Assembly (NCBI GenBank): GCA_036346375.1
Contig: CM070502.1
Span: 72,866,224-72,930,223 of the forward strand
Source: Guadua angustifolia
Taxonomy: Eukaryota; Streptophyta; Magnoliopsida; Poales; Poaceae
Reading direction: 5' to 3'
Length of the DNA: 64,000 bases
Both the position numbers and the translations under genes were made by a program. Within the stretch, counting starts at the first letter, position 1, and each line of letters opens with the position of its first letter. The notes under the pieces were generated by a model. It was not told the DNA's origin. It did not search any database and saw only the letters and a list, made by a program, of their open reading frames with translations. Shown piece by piece: positions 33,753 through 46,092 of the stretch.

Positions 33753-36700
33753 TGTGAGGACCCGAATTCACCAATTCGAATCCACTGTGTTTTACTGCAC
33801 TATTCCCAGGATCAACGCTAGTGCACACAGCTTTAACATCGGTAAGCATCATTTCATACACAACGATAAGAATAATAAGACTTCATTTATTTAATATAAC
33901 TAGTGTATGATCTTATGATCACTTACATTATTCTGCCACATGGGCTAGACTGAAGTAAACTTAAACAAATGCAGCGGAAAGTATAGCAAAACACGTAGAT
34001 GTCCTATCAGCACACCACAAGCGACTGACAAGGATTGGCCTAGTGACTCGTGTCCACCTGAAAGTCCTCCTCCAATATCGGCGATGATTCCTCCACTGTT
34101 GTTGGTTGTTGATAGGCAAGGGTGAGTACAAAAGTACTCAACAAGTTGTACACAGAATGCATTTCTATCATAACTATATGCAAGGCTTATTCCAAAGGAA
34201 TGGCTAAGGGGTTTACTTACAGTAAAGCAGCATTTACAAACACTTACAATACATAGATTGAAAAGACAGTAAAGCAAATAGTAACATTAATAGATTCAAT
34301 GATTCTCAAGTAAATCAAGTTTCCATCCTAAATCAAGTTCTATTTCCCACATGGCATCCTGCCATCCTATTCAGTTGTCTATTTTATTAATCTAACCCTT
34401 GACTGTAATTCCCGAGCTTTGCTCAATACCGTGAGCACGGCTATCCGAATAGTTTGTACACTCTGCAGAGGTTATGCACTTTACTCACATGATACAACCA
34501 TGCACCACACAGAAGAATGATTATAACAAAGCCTTTACAATGCATCATCTTAACCCAGTACTACCCGCTGAGGTTTCAACACTGAAGGGTTACACCACCA
34601 CAACAGGGCCCCCCTCTTGCGCCATGTGAGTTTCCTCCGTACACCCGGACTCACACCACCACGATAGTACCCAAGCTAAGACTTTGCAAATTAGTCAGCT
34701 AGGCTGCCCCATAACAGACATGTGGTTGCAAGATTGACTCAGGTCAAAGGCTCGCAAGGTTAAGTCCTTAAGTTTGATCAAAGCAAGACTTGCACATATC
34801 CTCTACCCATCGAGCCCACCCTAGCACACTTGCCTTTACCACTTGCCTCGATCCAAGTGATTACCAACCCCGATTGATTACCAAGCACCACGTGCTATCC
34901 ACAAGTCAACATTGTTGTGTGACCTCCTCGCCACAACAACTCAATCTCTTTGTGTGACCACACATGACACACAAGTTAATATCATTGTTCCATATTCCAT
35001 TAGTCAAGATTAATAATCAACATTTCATGTACATGTGATGACGTGGCATGGCTAAGCAATTCTATTCCGTTCTAACCATCCCATGTTAATTTCATTATTA
35101 ACCAACTATAGTAACCAACCTAAGGTGACAAGTGAATTATGGCATACAATTAGCAAGGTAGGGTGTAATTCAAAAGGTACATTAGCTAATCCCAAATTTA
35201 GGTTGAAATCATTTATACACATAAAATAACATGCAATAAAGTAAATCAAAATAGTAACTAATCTAGCTATGGGTGCAACATGATCAAAGCACAACTTGCC
35301 TTGGTTAAGCTCCTGGTCTTGATCTGAAAATGGTTCTTGAGTTGCCAATTCCTCCTTCGAAGCCTCGCACAATTCAACGTCTACGCGAATCGAGAAGAAA
35401 TAGCAAATAAACACCAAAACCAGAGAACAAACAAATTCTAAAAATCCAACAAAAATCACCATTGGATAGATCTCAATTTTACAAATTTGTAGAAATTTGA
35501 ATCACCTCAATCGGAGTTCGTATGAGGGAGAACGAGCTCTCGGAAAATTTAAATTCCTGAAAATCCCTAAAATTAGAAAATCCGAATTAACCGAATTATT
35601 TTTATAAAGAAAAATCCGAATTATGGCGTCAGTTGACGTCAGCCCTTGCTCAGACTGCTGCGGCCGACGCGTGGTGCAATCTCTACCGCTCCGCACTGAT
35701 CTAACGGTCACTGATAAAATTCGCTACGTGGCACAACTGGAACCCTCCGATCTAATCCAACGATCAGCAGCTACTGATGCCCTTTACTGTAGCCCTAATT
35801 GACGTGGCACGATCCCGACCGTTCACCCGAGATCGAACGGCTGAACTTACCTAAGCGGTTTACTGGTTCCCGAAGCGACGCGGCGCGATCCCAATGGTTC
35901 GATGGCGATCCGACGGCTGAGAACTTCTGTTCCTTGCGATGGCAAAGCGGCGGCGCGGGTCTCCCGAAGACGAAAACGACGACCTCCCCTACGGTGCTCC
36001 GGTGCTCTCCGGCGACGACGAAGTGGCGGTGCAGACGCGACACGTCGGAAGGAGTTCAGATCTGGAACCCGTGCGACGGAAGGAGGTCCCTAGTGGCGGC
36101 GATGGCGCGGCGAAGGGCTTGCGGACTCCGGTGAGGTCGCGTGCGAAATCTCGGGCTCTTCGATCGTCGGCGCTTCAACAAAGGTGTGCGGAGGCTTTTG
36201 GCGAACCTCGGGCTGGGGTTCAAGCCCTTAAATACCCCTCGGTGTGCGTGTAAACTAGGAAACTCCACAGACACGGCGGCGGCGGCGCGCGCGAGCTGGA
36301 CTCCGAGTCCTTCACGGAGACGACGACTGGTAGCCTTTAGATGGAAATCGGACGGTCACGAAGAAACCTAACGCGACACGATCTCGTCCGCTTGCCTAAT
36401 CCAACGGCTCGGATGAGATAACTTTCCGAAATGGTATGGCTGATCAATCAGCGTCGGATGGAGATCGAACGGCCAGCGGGTTTAGGGTTTTATGAAGACG
36501 CAGTGCGTTGGATTCAAATCCGACGGTGGGCGCGAGGATTTCTAGAACCGGGCGCAATGGGCACGCATGTTCGAGCAGGCGTGCGGTGTTGGGCTTCAGC
36601 CCAAGATCTTTCATGACGATTTTCGGGGTTTTTGATTTAAAATAAATAAAGAAAATAATTTGATTTATTTAGAGCAACAAAAATATCAAAAAAATCCAAG

Positions 36701-36935
36701 AAAAATCTCAAAAATATTTTGAGACATTCTGAGCTCAAATAAAATATTTTTGGCAAAACTTTAGTTTAAACTTTTGCATTTACAATTAATCTTTGGCAAA
36801 AAAAATCAATATACTTTAATTTGAAATAATTCAAATAAATCTCGAGAAAATCCAAATAAATCCGAAAATTCACAAAAATTATAAATTGCAATAAAACACT
36901 ATTAAATACAATAAAATCAAAAATTTGGGATGTTA
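33753..36935 (-). mobile_element. LTR-like insertion, probable solo LTR
   Basis: The duplication CGCTC lies at 33748-33752 and 36936-36940, with the inserted segment running TGTGAGGACCCG...TTGGGATGTTA. On the minus strand it reads TAACATCCCAAATTTTTG..., matching the start of TGTAACATCCC-type Gypsy LTRs except that the initial TG is missing or changed. GGTATTTAAGGG near 36228 (minus) may be its TATA box. No coding domain was seen in 3.2 kb. It inserted into the Gypsy-derived interior only about 20 bp from the 3.3-kb solo LTR. Confidence 0.65.
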
Positions 36936-36940
36936 CGCTC

Positions 36941-37070
36941 GGCGCGGCGGCTCGTGGTCGTCTTGAAAGGTGGCGCTTCAGCGGCGTGGCTCGTGGCCGT
37001 CTTGAAAGGTGGCCTTCGAAGCGCGGCGTGGCTCGTGGCCGTCTTGAAAAGGTGGCTTCGGAAGCTGGTG
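36941..37070. repeat. Three-copy 38-bp tandem repeat
   Basis: Three units contain GGCTCGTGGCCGTCTTGAAA and a GGTGGC block, in the interior of the Gypsy-derived element between its gag fragment and the later insertion. Confidence 0.75.
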
Positions 37071-37447
37071 CTAGCGGTCCGCTAATGCGAACATCTCCTT
37101 TACCGTAGTCGGCGGCCTCCGGGACATCTTCTTGATCAAGTTGGTGTCGCTGACTCCTTTCTGAAAAACTGCTATGAAGACCGCATCCAAGATGTCCCGG
37201 ATCGAATCCTTACCGTATCCGAACCGGGAAGTCAGCCCCCGGCTTACTACTCGTGAGTAGATGGCCGCGGCGCTCCCCGACCCGAACGGAAGTCCGGATG
37301 AAGTATCAATGAAGTCTCTCCCAGATTGGATCCGGTTCGAATCCGAGAGAGCAAGCTTGTCGAGGTTGTCGACGATGAAGTCGAGGCTCCCGAAGCGGAA
37401 AGAATGGCCGGGAGCGAAGGTGATGATGATTCCATTGATGGAGGCCA
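37071..37447 (-). pseudogene. Gypsy gag fragment
   Basis: An ATG at 37447 (MASINGIII) just inside the primer-binding region opens a frame that ends in FIAVFQKGVSDTNLIKKM, then RPPTTVKEMFALADR, the conserved C-terminal half of a retrotransposon gag domain. The usual central gag domain and zinc knuckle are absent, indicating an internal deletion that fused the N-terminus to a later part. The frame then runs into the 38-bp repeats. It is not expected to encode a working protein. Confidence 0.65.
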
Positions 37448-37497
37448 TCGAGCTCGCCGAGATTGATCTTGACGCTTCCCCTACCTGGCGCGCCAAC

Positions 37498-37990
37498 GGT
37501 CGACGTTTGTTGTCGGCAATAATCAAAAGGGGGCTAGGCGCTGGATCCAAACTCGATGGTAGCACAAGACACCGGATGTATACAGGTTCGGGCTCTCGTG
37601 GAGGAGATAATACCCTAGTCCTGTGCTCTGGAATTATATGTGGCTAGCTATTTGCTGATGAGATTGTCTGATGATCGTATCTCGAATCCTCCTCAGGACG
37701 CTACCTTACCCCCCTTTATATAGTAGAGGGGTGCGGTTACAAAGGAGAGTCCTAATCGGTTGCAAGGTGGAGATTGTATCTCTTTCCTTATCCGCTAAAC
37801 ATGATAGCGGTTAGGATTACAATTGTATCCCACCTAATAAAAGTTGGTTTTCATCTTCGGGGTTTTCTTGCTGCGCATGACAGCCTGCCTCCTGGGCAAT
37901 ACCCATCTTCATGTAATCGGCCTGACCCGTCCCCTCTTGGGTGGTCCTCTCGGCCCGCCACGCGGATACCCGGGGTCCATATACTCCACA
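37498..37990 (-). repeat. Gypsy 5' LTR
   Basis: Partner of 29021-29513. The terminal TG on the plus strand has become GG at 37498-37499. The high end CTCCACA is followed directly by the CCGCA duplication. Confidence 0.9.
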
Positions 37991-40458
37991 CCGCACGACC
38001 CCCGCCCTCCTCCTTCGCCTCCGGCGCCGCGCCGCCCGCGAATCCCGCCGCCTCGCGCCGGGCTCCAATCTCCCCGACCGACTCCATGTCCCCAGCGCTC
38101 ACCCGCGTCGATCAAGACTGCCACTGCCCGCCCAAGATCGACTGCAGCTCGTCAACGTCTCCTCTCTCTCCTCTCCCATGCCTATATAATCCCTCCCCGC
38201 CCTGTTCCTACCACACCCGAGGCGGTGAACCTCCCCTCGCATTCCCCGCTCTCTCTCCCTTTTCCCCGTGGTCCCCTCCCCTCCGGCGTCCTCTCTTGGC
38301 CGCACGCCCCGCGTCTTCTCCGCGTCCGGTCACCGCTCCACCACCGCCGCTTAGCCCTCCTCCCCTCCCTCTATCCCGTGGCCCCCAGCGGTCAGTCTCT
38401 GCGCTCCCGGCCCATTGTCGATCCTTCCTACTCGGTGTCCGCTTGGTAGCCCAAAAGCCGCTTGTGCCTCGCGCATGGGTTGCCTTAAACCGCCTGAAAG
38501 AGTGCCCATTTTATTGTGCGGCCCAGCTCTTTTTGATTTTTGGATTTTAATTTCTTTTCAAATTTTGATTTTTATTTAAAATCTGAAAATTAGTTAAAAT
38601 TCAGGAAAATTCCCAAAAATTTCAGAAAAATCCAAAAAATCTAAAAATGCCCAAAAATATATATTCTTGACCAGTTCGAGCCACTGAGTCCAAAATAATC
38701 TCCGTTCCGCCGAGTCCAGACCCCAAAATTTCGAAAATCCCCAAACTGCCCTCCCAACCTATTTTCGGCCATTTTCTCTCCGATTCTTTTTCTGTTTTCT
38801 CTCTCTTAGTTGTTTTTATTCGTTGGTTGCATTTCTCGCGCTAGATCCGATGTTGGAGCAACCCTTGGAGCAATTCCCGGAGCAGGAGTAGTTCTTGAAG
38901 CTGTACTAGGAGTCAGAACCGTTCGGGACTAGACGCGACATCGACTACTTCCCTTTAGGAGAAATCTCGATCCCGCAAAGCAAGCCACACCCCTTGAACA
39001 TGTTGAATCTAGTTCCATTACAGTAATATGTATATTTTTGTGCTGCATTATTTATGGTATTTTAAAAAATTAGAAGAAGGATATAGTTCGAATAACATGA
39101 CTAGATACATCCCAATGTTTAACATGTTGCTACGCCTTAATCCCTTTTTAACCCTAGGTTATAAAATATTGAACCATCATAGATTAGCAGTTAATATAGT
39201 CTCACTTTTAGTTGAATTGCTTAAAATCTCCGAAAGATAGCTCGGGCGATTTTCAAAAGTTGCTACGATTAGGGGGACAATGTTGGGCTGACCACAGGAG
39301 GTGGATGCTGGTCCAACCCCCAACCGATGACAAAGCCAGGATGTGGTGTGGTGGTTGGTACAGTGGGAACCAATGGTTTGTGGTATATAATTGGCTGAGT
39401 CTCAAGCACTTAAGGACCGATGTCTTGGGCAAAGTAAATAACTTCAGTTCCCGCTCAACCACAAGTTAGATCAGTCAACTTTGTTGACCTGTTCCAACAT
39501 AGCTCAGTACATTGTACTTCCCTTTGGAATACGTATAGGAGGTAGCTACCATTCTGGTAGGTGGAATGGATCGCGTAGCGACTGGGGTGGAACGGGAATG
39601 GGGTGACCATTCGCCGGTTCTCACAACAGTAGGTATCCATAGTGGACCAGATTGTGCGTCCTGCATTGGCCAGTGGGTCCTGGGGACTGTGGATCCTCGA
39701 ACGTACTAGGTAAGGACTAAAGAAGAGAGGTTCAACAAAAGGCTATGATAATCTCAGTCTAGTCGCATGCATTTAAGTTGCATGTTGTTCGCGCGTGGCA
39801 CTAACGGCCGAAGATATCTCGTGGGTAAAGCTGAGCATCTTTGCAGAGTGATATCAATGGTATTCGAATACGCCGTGCTTTCAGTTAATGAAGCTGAGTT
39901 AATCTAGGGTGATTCCTGTAACTGCGCTCATGTAGTTTTCATAAATAGAACTTATCGTAAATCTAAACTTTGCAACTAACCCCTTATAGTATTATCTGTT
40001 ATTTGGTTTGCATTTCAAATGTAAAATAAAATGGGTTTTTAATATCTTGCATCAACAATATTTAAAACCTGTGCCTACCTTTGTTTATTCCCTGTATGTA
40101 GTATTCATAATTTTCGTGTGGTTTGTTGAGTACTGTTGTGTATTCACCCTTACCACCTACTCCTTTCTAGATTTTCAAGAAGACGACGGATTCCAGAAGA
40201 TCGTAGATGGCGATGATATTTGATTTTGAAGGTCTTGATCTATCTACTCAAACATTTCCTGCGGGTGTTTTGTAATGTATTTGGTGCCAGCCGTACCCTT
40301 TTGTAAAACTCTAGCCATTAAGCTCTTAAATTCATTATAAAATATTTGTTTTCGCTCTTATGTCTGGCAATGTACACTTAGTTACCTACAGCTAAAATTC
40401 TGGACAGGTGTAAAGGTATTTATACGCACCTCTTAAAAAGACGGTCCGTTACAACAGG

Positions 40459-41294
40459 CTCTTCAGCAAGACAGAAGAAGAGCGATGCGGCAGGTGCAGC
40501 ATGATCGATCCCGGGCGACGAGGAGAGTTTCTCCGTCTTCACCGCCGTGGAGGTGGACCGGTGTGGCAAGTCTGCCCGGCAGAGGGCTCCGGATGATCAA
40601 GCACATTACAGGCAGCTTGAATTTTGTGGCTGACGGAATGCTACAGTGTAATATTAGATGTGCCGTTATATTTCGTATATAATGCTGTATAATCTCGAGT
40701 GTTATCAGTTCTAGTATGTAGACCCGGACTACCAAATCAAGGATACTGAATCCTGGCAGCATTCCGAGTTACTCGTCGGCCGGTTCTTTACAACTCTTCT
40801 TTTGAACTGAATGAGCAGTACAGTTCATGTCATCTCCTTGGGCGCTATCTGAATCCTGAAGTTACAGGATAACCCATGCAACTGTACATAATTAGTACTA
40901 ACACACATGATCCACGCGCATCCAGTAAAGCAGTCCCCGTGCAACTCGAGTTCACAAATCCATAATTTAGAAGCGATTAGTTTTTTTTTATCGCACTAGA
41001 GCGTCCGATTACCCTGGTAATTATGAGCTGTAACCTGCAAGTATCAGATAAATTTTAGAAGCACGGTTTGAAGGAGAAGATAAATTACCCATACATCTCA
41101 GAGCATATCTGCATCAGATAAACCTTAACACGTACAGAGATTCCTTAGATCATATTCATATATGTATCGCAGAATCCAGCAAGAAAAGAAAAGAAAAGAA
41201 AAGAAAAAAAAAAAGAACAGGGCATGTTAAAGTTAGGAGCTCCTGACTTGGAATTGGAACGGCGCAGCTACCATTGTGCCTAAAATAGTGGGGA
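40459..41294. other. Intergenic and promoter-proximal DNA
   Basis: Bases 40459-40600 are GC-rich and could encode RRGEFLRLHRRGGG-like peptide on the plus strand, but I recognise no family. The AAAAG microsatellite at 41181-41214 lies in the probable promoter of the first SFH gene. No TATA box stood out. Confidence 0.35.
41181..41214. repeat. AAAAG microsatellite
   Basis: About five AAAAG units followed by a ten-base A-run lie about 650 bp upstream of the first SFH start codon. Confidence 0.85.
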
Positions 41295-41839
41295 TTGCAT
41301 CAACGAACTCTAGCAATCGCCTTCTGGCCTTCTCCTTCCTCCTCCTCCTCCTCCCTCCTCAATCTCCCAACGTCGTCGATCTCCGACGTAAATCAATCGG
41401 CTCCTGTCGTCCATTGCAATTTGTTTCATATATCCGTTAATTGTAAGGTTGTTCGTATCCATTGCGAAGTTGCTGAGGTTTAATTGGTTTCTTCAACTCT
41501 CACAAATTAAGCGATCCTTGCATGTGCATGTTGCATAAGTGCATTGCATCCATGTTTCCTCCTAATGTTCTTCCTCGGTTTGTTGTTTAGTTTAATACCA
41601 CCGGTATTAAGCATGAACTCCTTAGCCATTAGAATTTGCAAATCACAATAAAAGAAGGATTTTTTTTTTAACGCGAAGTTCTTGTTGTCCTTGTGACGAA
41701 TCAGTTAATTAGTATCCAACTAGTTCATCAATGGATTAACTAGCGTTCGTACTAATTGTTGCTGTTGATCGTTAATTACGTGCTGCAGAGGCGCTCGGCC
41801 CGTTGCTAATTAATAAATAATTAAGGCGATCGACCGGGG

Positions 41840-44800
41840 ATGTCCTCCGCCGCCGTGACGCCAATGCCGAGCAGCGCCTCCGTCGCGGCGGAGGGCGGCG
41901 TCGGCGGCGAGGACGAGCAGCGCGGCGCGCGGGCGACGAGCATCTCCTCGTCCTCGCTGCGGCAGCGCGCGATGAGCGCGTCGTCGAAGCTGCTCCGGAG
42001 CTCGCTGAGCAAGAAGGCCGGGCGGCAGCGCAGCAGCAAGGTGATGTCGGTGTCGATCGAGGACGTGCGCGACGCGGAGGAGATGCAGGCGGTGGACGCG
42101 TTCCGGCAGACGCTGGTGCTGGAGGAGCTCCTCCCCTCCCGCCACGACGACTACCACATGATGCTCCGCTTCCTCAAGGCGCGCAAGTTCGACATCGACA
42201 AGAGCAAGCAGATGTGGAGCGACATGCTCCAGTGGCGCAAGGACTTCGGCTCCGACACCATCGTCGACGACTTCCAGTTCGAGGAGATCGACCAGGTGCT
42301 GGAGCACTACCCGCAGGGCCACCACGGCGTCGACAGGGACGGCCGCCCCGTCTACATCGAGAAGCTCGGCCAGATCGACACCAACAAGCTCTTGCAGGTC
42401 ACCAGCATGGACCGCTACGTCAGGTACCACGTCAGGGAGTTCGAGCGGGCCTTCGCCGTCAAGTTCCCCGCCTGCTCCATCGCCGCCAAGCGCCACATCG
42501 ACCAGAGCACCACCATCCTCGACGTCTCCGGAGTGGTAACAAATTGCCTAGTTGCTTGCCTGACCAACGATCATCCATGTTTCTTCACTCTTAATCAGTT
42601 TCAGAGATCCATTCATCCATCCATGCACGCTGCCTGCTTGTTGTTTAACATCGTTCCATCTCCAGGGGTACAAGAACTTCAACAAGGCTGCAAGGGATCT
42701 CATCGGCCGCCTCCAGAAGATTGATGGGGATAACTACCCTGAGGTATATATGCTGTCATACGCGCAATCGCGAAATTCGAAGAAATTCCAATTCTTGCTT
42801 GTGCTACCTTGGTAGAAATGTTGTCTGATTCATTGATATCTTGATGTATGCACGCAGACGCTGTGCCGGATGTTCATCATCAACGCCGGTCAGGGATTCA
42901 GGCTTTTGTGGAACACTGTCAAGTCATTCCTCGACCCCAAGACCACAGCCAAGATCCATGTAATCCATCTTCTCTTTGTCCTACATCAGCCATTGGCTAA
43001 GCTACATTTGAGCACACTTGTGCATGCAGTTGTAATTACAGATGTTTATTATCTTGTGCCTTGGCGTAGGTCCTTGGAAACAAGTACCAGAGCAAGCTGC
43101 TGGAAGTGATTGATGCCAGGTTTGCCCAAAGAATCTTTCTAACTCAAGTTTCTGCTTCTGCAGATTTCATACTGTCCATGCAAATTAATGGAATTGCCTT
43201 GAATAATTAGACAAGTGTAGGAAAGGGGGATACATAGAACAAACAGCAACATGTTGAACTCACCTTTTTTTTTTTCGGAGTTCGACAGTGAATTGCCTGA
43301 GTTCCTTGGTGGCACCTGCACCTGCGAAGGTGGTTGCATGCGCTCCGACAAAGGACCATGGAAGGACCCTGAAATCCTAAAGGTTACAAAATACATAGCT
43401 TATATACATGAGCTGTAACTTATCTCACAATCATAATCGAGCTAGTGCAGATTTGCATTGGAAAAAAAACTGTAGAACCGAACTGCTGAGCACGAATACT
43501 ATGAACATTTCTTGTTTAGTGTCGATGTTTCATCTGGTTCTTCAGATGGTCCAATGTGGCATGGGGAGATGCGGAATGAATAGCTCGGACCCTATCGAGG
43601 CTGACGAGAAGATGATCACCGAGGACGACATAGTACCGATCCCCAAGGTTCTGTTAATTCTCTTATATGCAGGTGTTTTTAGGGTCATTTGCACATGTTC
43701 TTGAATCTGTGAACAATGCTTGCTTCAGTATCGTACAGAAGGGTGTGGAGCGTGCATTGATATTTCCTTCTTCTTGCGTGGATTCATTTGCAGAAGCAAG
43801 AATCATTACGACGTGGCTCCGTTGATTCTCCCAAGATACCACGCGAAAAGATCGAGCATCCGCAGATGTCTCCGCTCCATGAGATGGCAACTTCAGAGAT
43901 GAAGGTAAACGAATGTGGCTGCTGCATGCATAATTAATCCACCTGTTACCAATCTAATCGGCGTTTAGGCACCTAAAATTTGTCAGATTTGCTACAGTAG
44001 TAAGCAGCTAAACACTGATAAGTTAGCTGAGTGCTGATTCCGTGCATTGACATAGAATTTGCAAGCTCCTTCCGGCAAAGAGGTCAGCTCTTCTCGCTAC
44101 GACGATCTATTCCCCATGGTGGACAAGAACATGGAATTCAACTGGAACGGCGAGGTCAGCGCCGAGAAGCTCGCGCTGGCGAGAGGTCAACTCACATCTT
44201 CCACCCAAATTCGACAAAATTGGTTATTCGCCACTTCAAAGATTGACCCTTTGATTATGATGCCACTTGAGCCAATGACATATGGGACCATCTGAGTTAC
44301 TGAAATATAGGTCCAGTGGCAAATTTGCGAAGCCACATATTTGAAGTGGCAAATAACCAAATTGCTCCCCAAATTCCGAACACCATACATACACTAGTTC
44401 AATGATAAATGAATGAATGGAGTATCGGGTTGAGTGTTCGTTGGCTCTGAAGAAGTGTGTTGACTGACCCTGGCAGATATGTACGCGTCGCTGCCCGACG
44501 CCTACAAGCACGGCGACGCCGGCGACCGGCAGGTGGTGACGGGGTTCATGGCGTTCGTGATGGGGGTGGTGGCCATGTTCCGCGTGGGCAAGATCGCGCC
44601 CAAGAGGGCCATGGACGCGGCGATGGGCATCGCCACCATGGAGGCCATGGCTAAGAACCGGAGGCTGCAGCAGCAGCAGCAGCAGCACGAGCAGCTGGCC
44701 GGGCCCGACACGGTGACGTTGTCGGCGGCGCAGTACCAGGAGCTGGTGAAGCGGCTGGGCGACCTCGAGGAGAAGGTGGCCGCGCTCAGCGCGAGGCCCC

Positions 44801-45258
44801 CCGAGATGCCGGCCGACAAAGAGGAGATGCTCCGGGCCGCCGTCAGCCGCGTCGACGCCCTGGAGACCGAGCTCGAATCCACCAAGAAGGTAATACATAT
44901 TGCACCGGTAGACACGGAGGCTTGCTTAGCTTGTGCTAGTGGCAGTAGGTACTAGTGGTCTCTTGTCACACCCATGCTTCTCTAGCTAGTCTCTAGAATG
45001 TTCTAGATAAGTGTGGCATGTTAGGCAATGGCCACCGCCGGAGCATCTGACCACGGCCGATGTTTGCAGCTCTTGGAGACATCTTCTGGGCAGCAGGAGG
45101 AGGTCCTGGCTTACATCGAGAAGAAGAAGAAGAAGAGCAAGATGGTAGGGGGCATGCATTGGTCTGAGTTTTCTTTCAGCTTGCCAGTGTAGGTTCGTTT
45201 TTATCATCTGATTTCATTGAAGTTCTGTCTTCAACAGCAGAATCCATTCCGTTGGTGA
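41840..45258 (+). CDS. Sec14-nodulin (SFH) phosphatidylinositol transfer protein, gene A
   Basis: Encodes 622 residues in eleven exons: 41840-42535, 42666-42743, 42858-42959, 43070-43119, 43289-43382, 43546-43647, 43794-43904, 44056-44185, 44477-44889, 45070-45144 and 45241-45258. The CRAL-TRIO N region (HDDYHMMLRFLKARKFD) and Sec14 pocket (RPVYIEKLG, YVRYHVREFE, TTILDVSGVGYKNF, MFIINAGQGFR, LDPKTTAKIH) are followed by a Cys-rich GGTCTCEGGC segment. The C-terminal nodulin-like part contains a hydrophobic stretch, a coiled coil (LGDLEEKVAAL) and a basic tail KKKKKSK ending NPFRW. Such proteins move PI/PC and stimulate phosphoinositide synthesis in polarised growth. Exon 1 fuses three exons of the neighbouring paralogue. 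A 5' leader intron probably ends at 41789. The last acceptor is CAGCAG, allowing one extra Gln. Confidence 0.92.
44217..44363. mobile_element. MITE-like inverted repeat in SFH gene A intron
   Basis: AAATTGGTTATTCGCCACTT at 44217-44236 and its near complement AAGTGGCAAATAACCAAATT at 44344-44363 bound about 100 bp in intron 8. The structure is that of a small MITE. The TSD is not clear. Confidence 0.55.
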
Positions 45259-46092
45259 AGGTCGATGACCGCTGGCGGGCGCAGCAGCAAGCCGGTGCAA
45301 GTCTCCCCGTATCTCCGGTTCTCCCATGCGTCATGCGTGCGTGTCCCCCTCCTACTAAAACCAAAAACAAATTATATACACAGCAAAAGGAAAGACAAAA
45401 AGCAAAACAAAAATAAAAATAAAATTGCGATACTACTGTTACCCTGTCAGACTGGTGCTGGTTAGCTGGTATGCCAAAACTGAGTGTACCCCACTGCCGT
45501 GCTGCTTGCATCTTATCAGAATATGTATATGTGCATATATTGTGAAGCCTCGTCTTTCAAACTCTGCTCAATGCGCTTTCAAAACCTCCGGTTCTATGTA
45601 ATGAAATGATAGGTGCTCATCAATCATCATACGGTTGACACACTGCTGGCATAGTAGATAGATCAACTGGCGGCTAGCAGTCAGATCAGTCAAATCACCG
45701 GGAGAACCAAATCGTAGCTAGAAGAAGGGATACACGCGACATCTAATGTAACTCCGAAGATGCGGGCAACCAACAAATCAGGATGCGCGACAGAAGTCAC
45801 GCAAGCACAAGCCAGGCTAAATATGCTGAACTTTACGTTCTGTATTGACGAAGGCATCCATGATAAGGGAAGAATTTTGTGCAAAATCACATTTATTTAT
45901 GTCAGGATCTTGTATTGATTTACAACCCATGTACTCGTTTCGCATTTGTCAGGAAAATGGACGGGCCGCCGATTACATCTCAAATGCCATCTTTGGCACC
46001 TCAGAAAGCAGAAACTGTAAAAACGGGGCGTCTCTCCTGGTCCTAATAGCAAAACATTGTCGTCTTCTTTTTCTGCGGTGGGAAGGTAGACA

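Larger units (their letters stand above)
29021..37990 (-). mobile_element. Gypsy-derived element, internally deleted, with two insertions
   Basis: Two 493-bp LTRs in minus orientation lie at 37498-37990 (5') and 29021-29513 (3'), flanked by CCGCA at 29016-29020 and 37991-37995. They differ at roughly a dozen sites. Next to the 5' LTR, reading left, is GGCGCGCCAGGTAGGGG, the primer-binding region typical of many grass Gypsy elements. Removing the two later insertions leaves only about 1.5 kb of interior, holding a gag fragment and a non-coding 3' part, so it is a deletion derivative that would depend on another copy. The interior at 29514-30425 has no coding motif. Confidence 0.9.
28780..40453 (+). 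mobile_element. Solo LTR split by a 9-kb nested element
   Basis: The outer LTR consists of 28780-29020 and 37996-40453, about 2.7 kb once the insertion is removed. It begins TGAAATACCCTAAAATTTTC, a variant of the TGTAACACCC-type Gypsy LTR start, and ends GGTCCGTTACA. Flanks are ACAAG at 28775-28779 and ACAGG at 40454-40458, a TSD with one mismatch. CCTATATAATCCC near 38180 is its probable TATA box. No retroelement genes are associated, as expected of a solo LTR left by recombination. Confidence 0.65.

Noticed and set aside
37774..38550. 258-codon plus-strand frame rich in Pro and Ser
   Set aside because: It crosses the junction between a Gypsy LTR, its TSD and the outer solo LTR, so it is accidental.
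41810..42496. Minus-strand 228-codon frame over SFH exon 1
   Set aside because: His/Leu/Val-rich shadow of the GC-rich Sec14 exon with no family motif.
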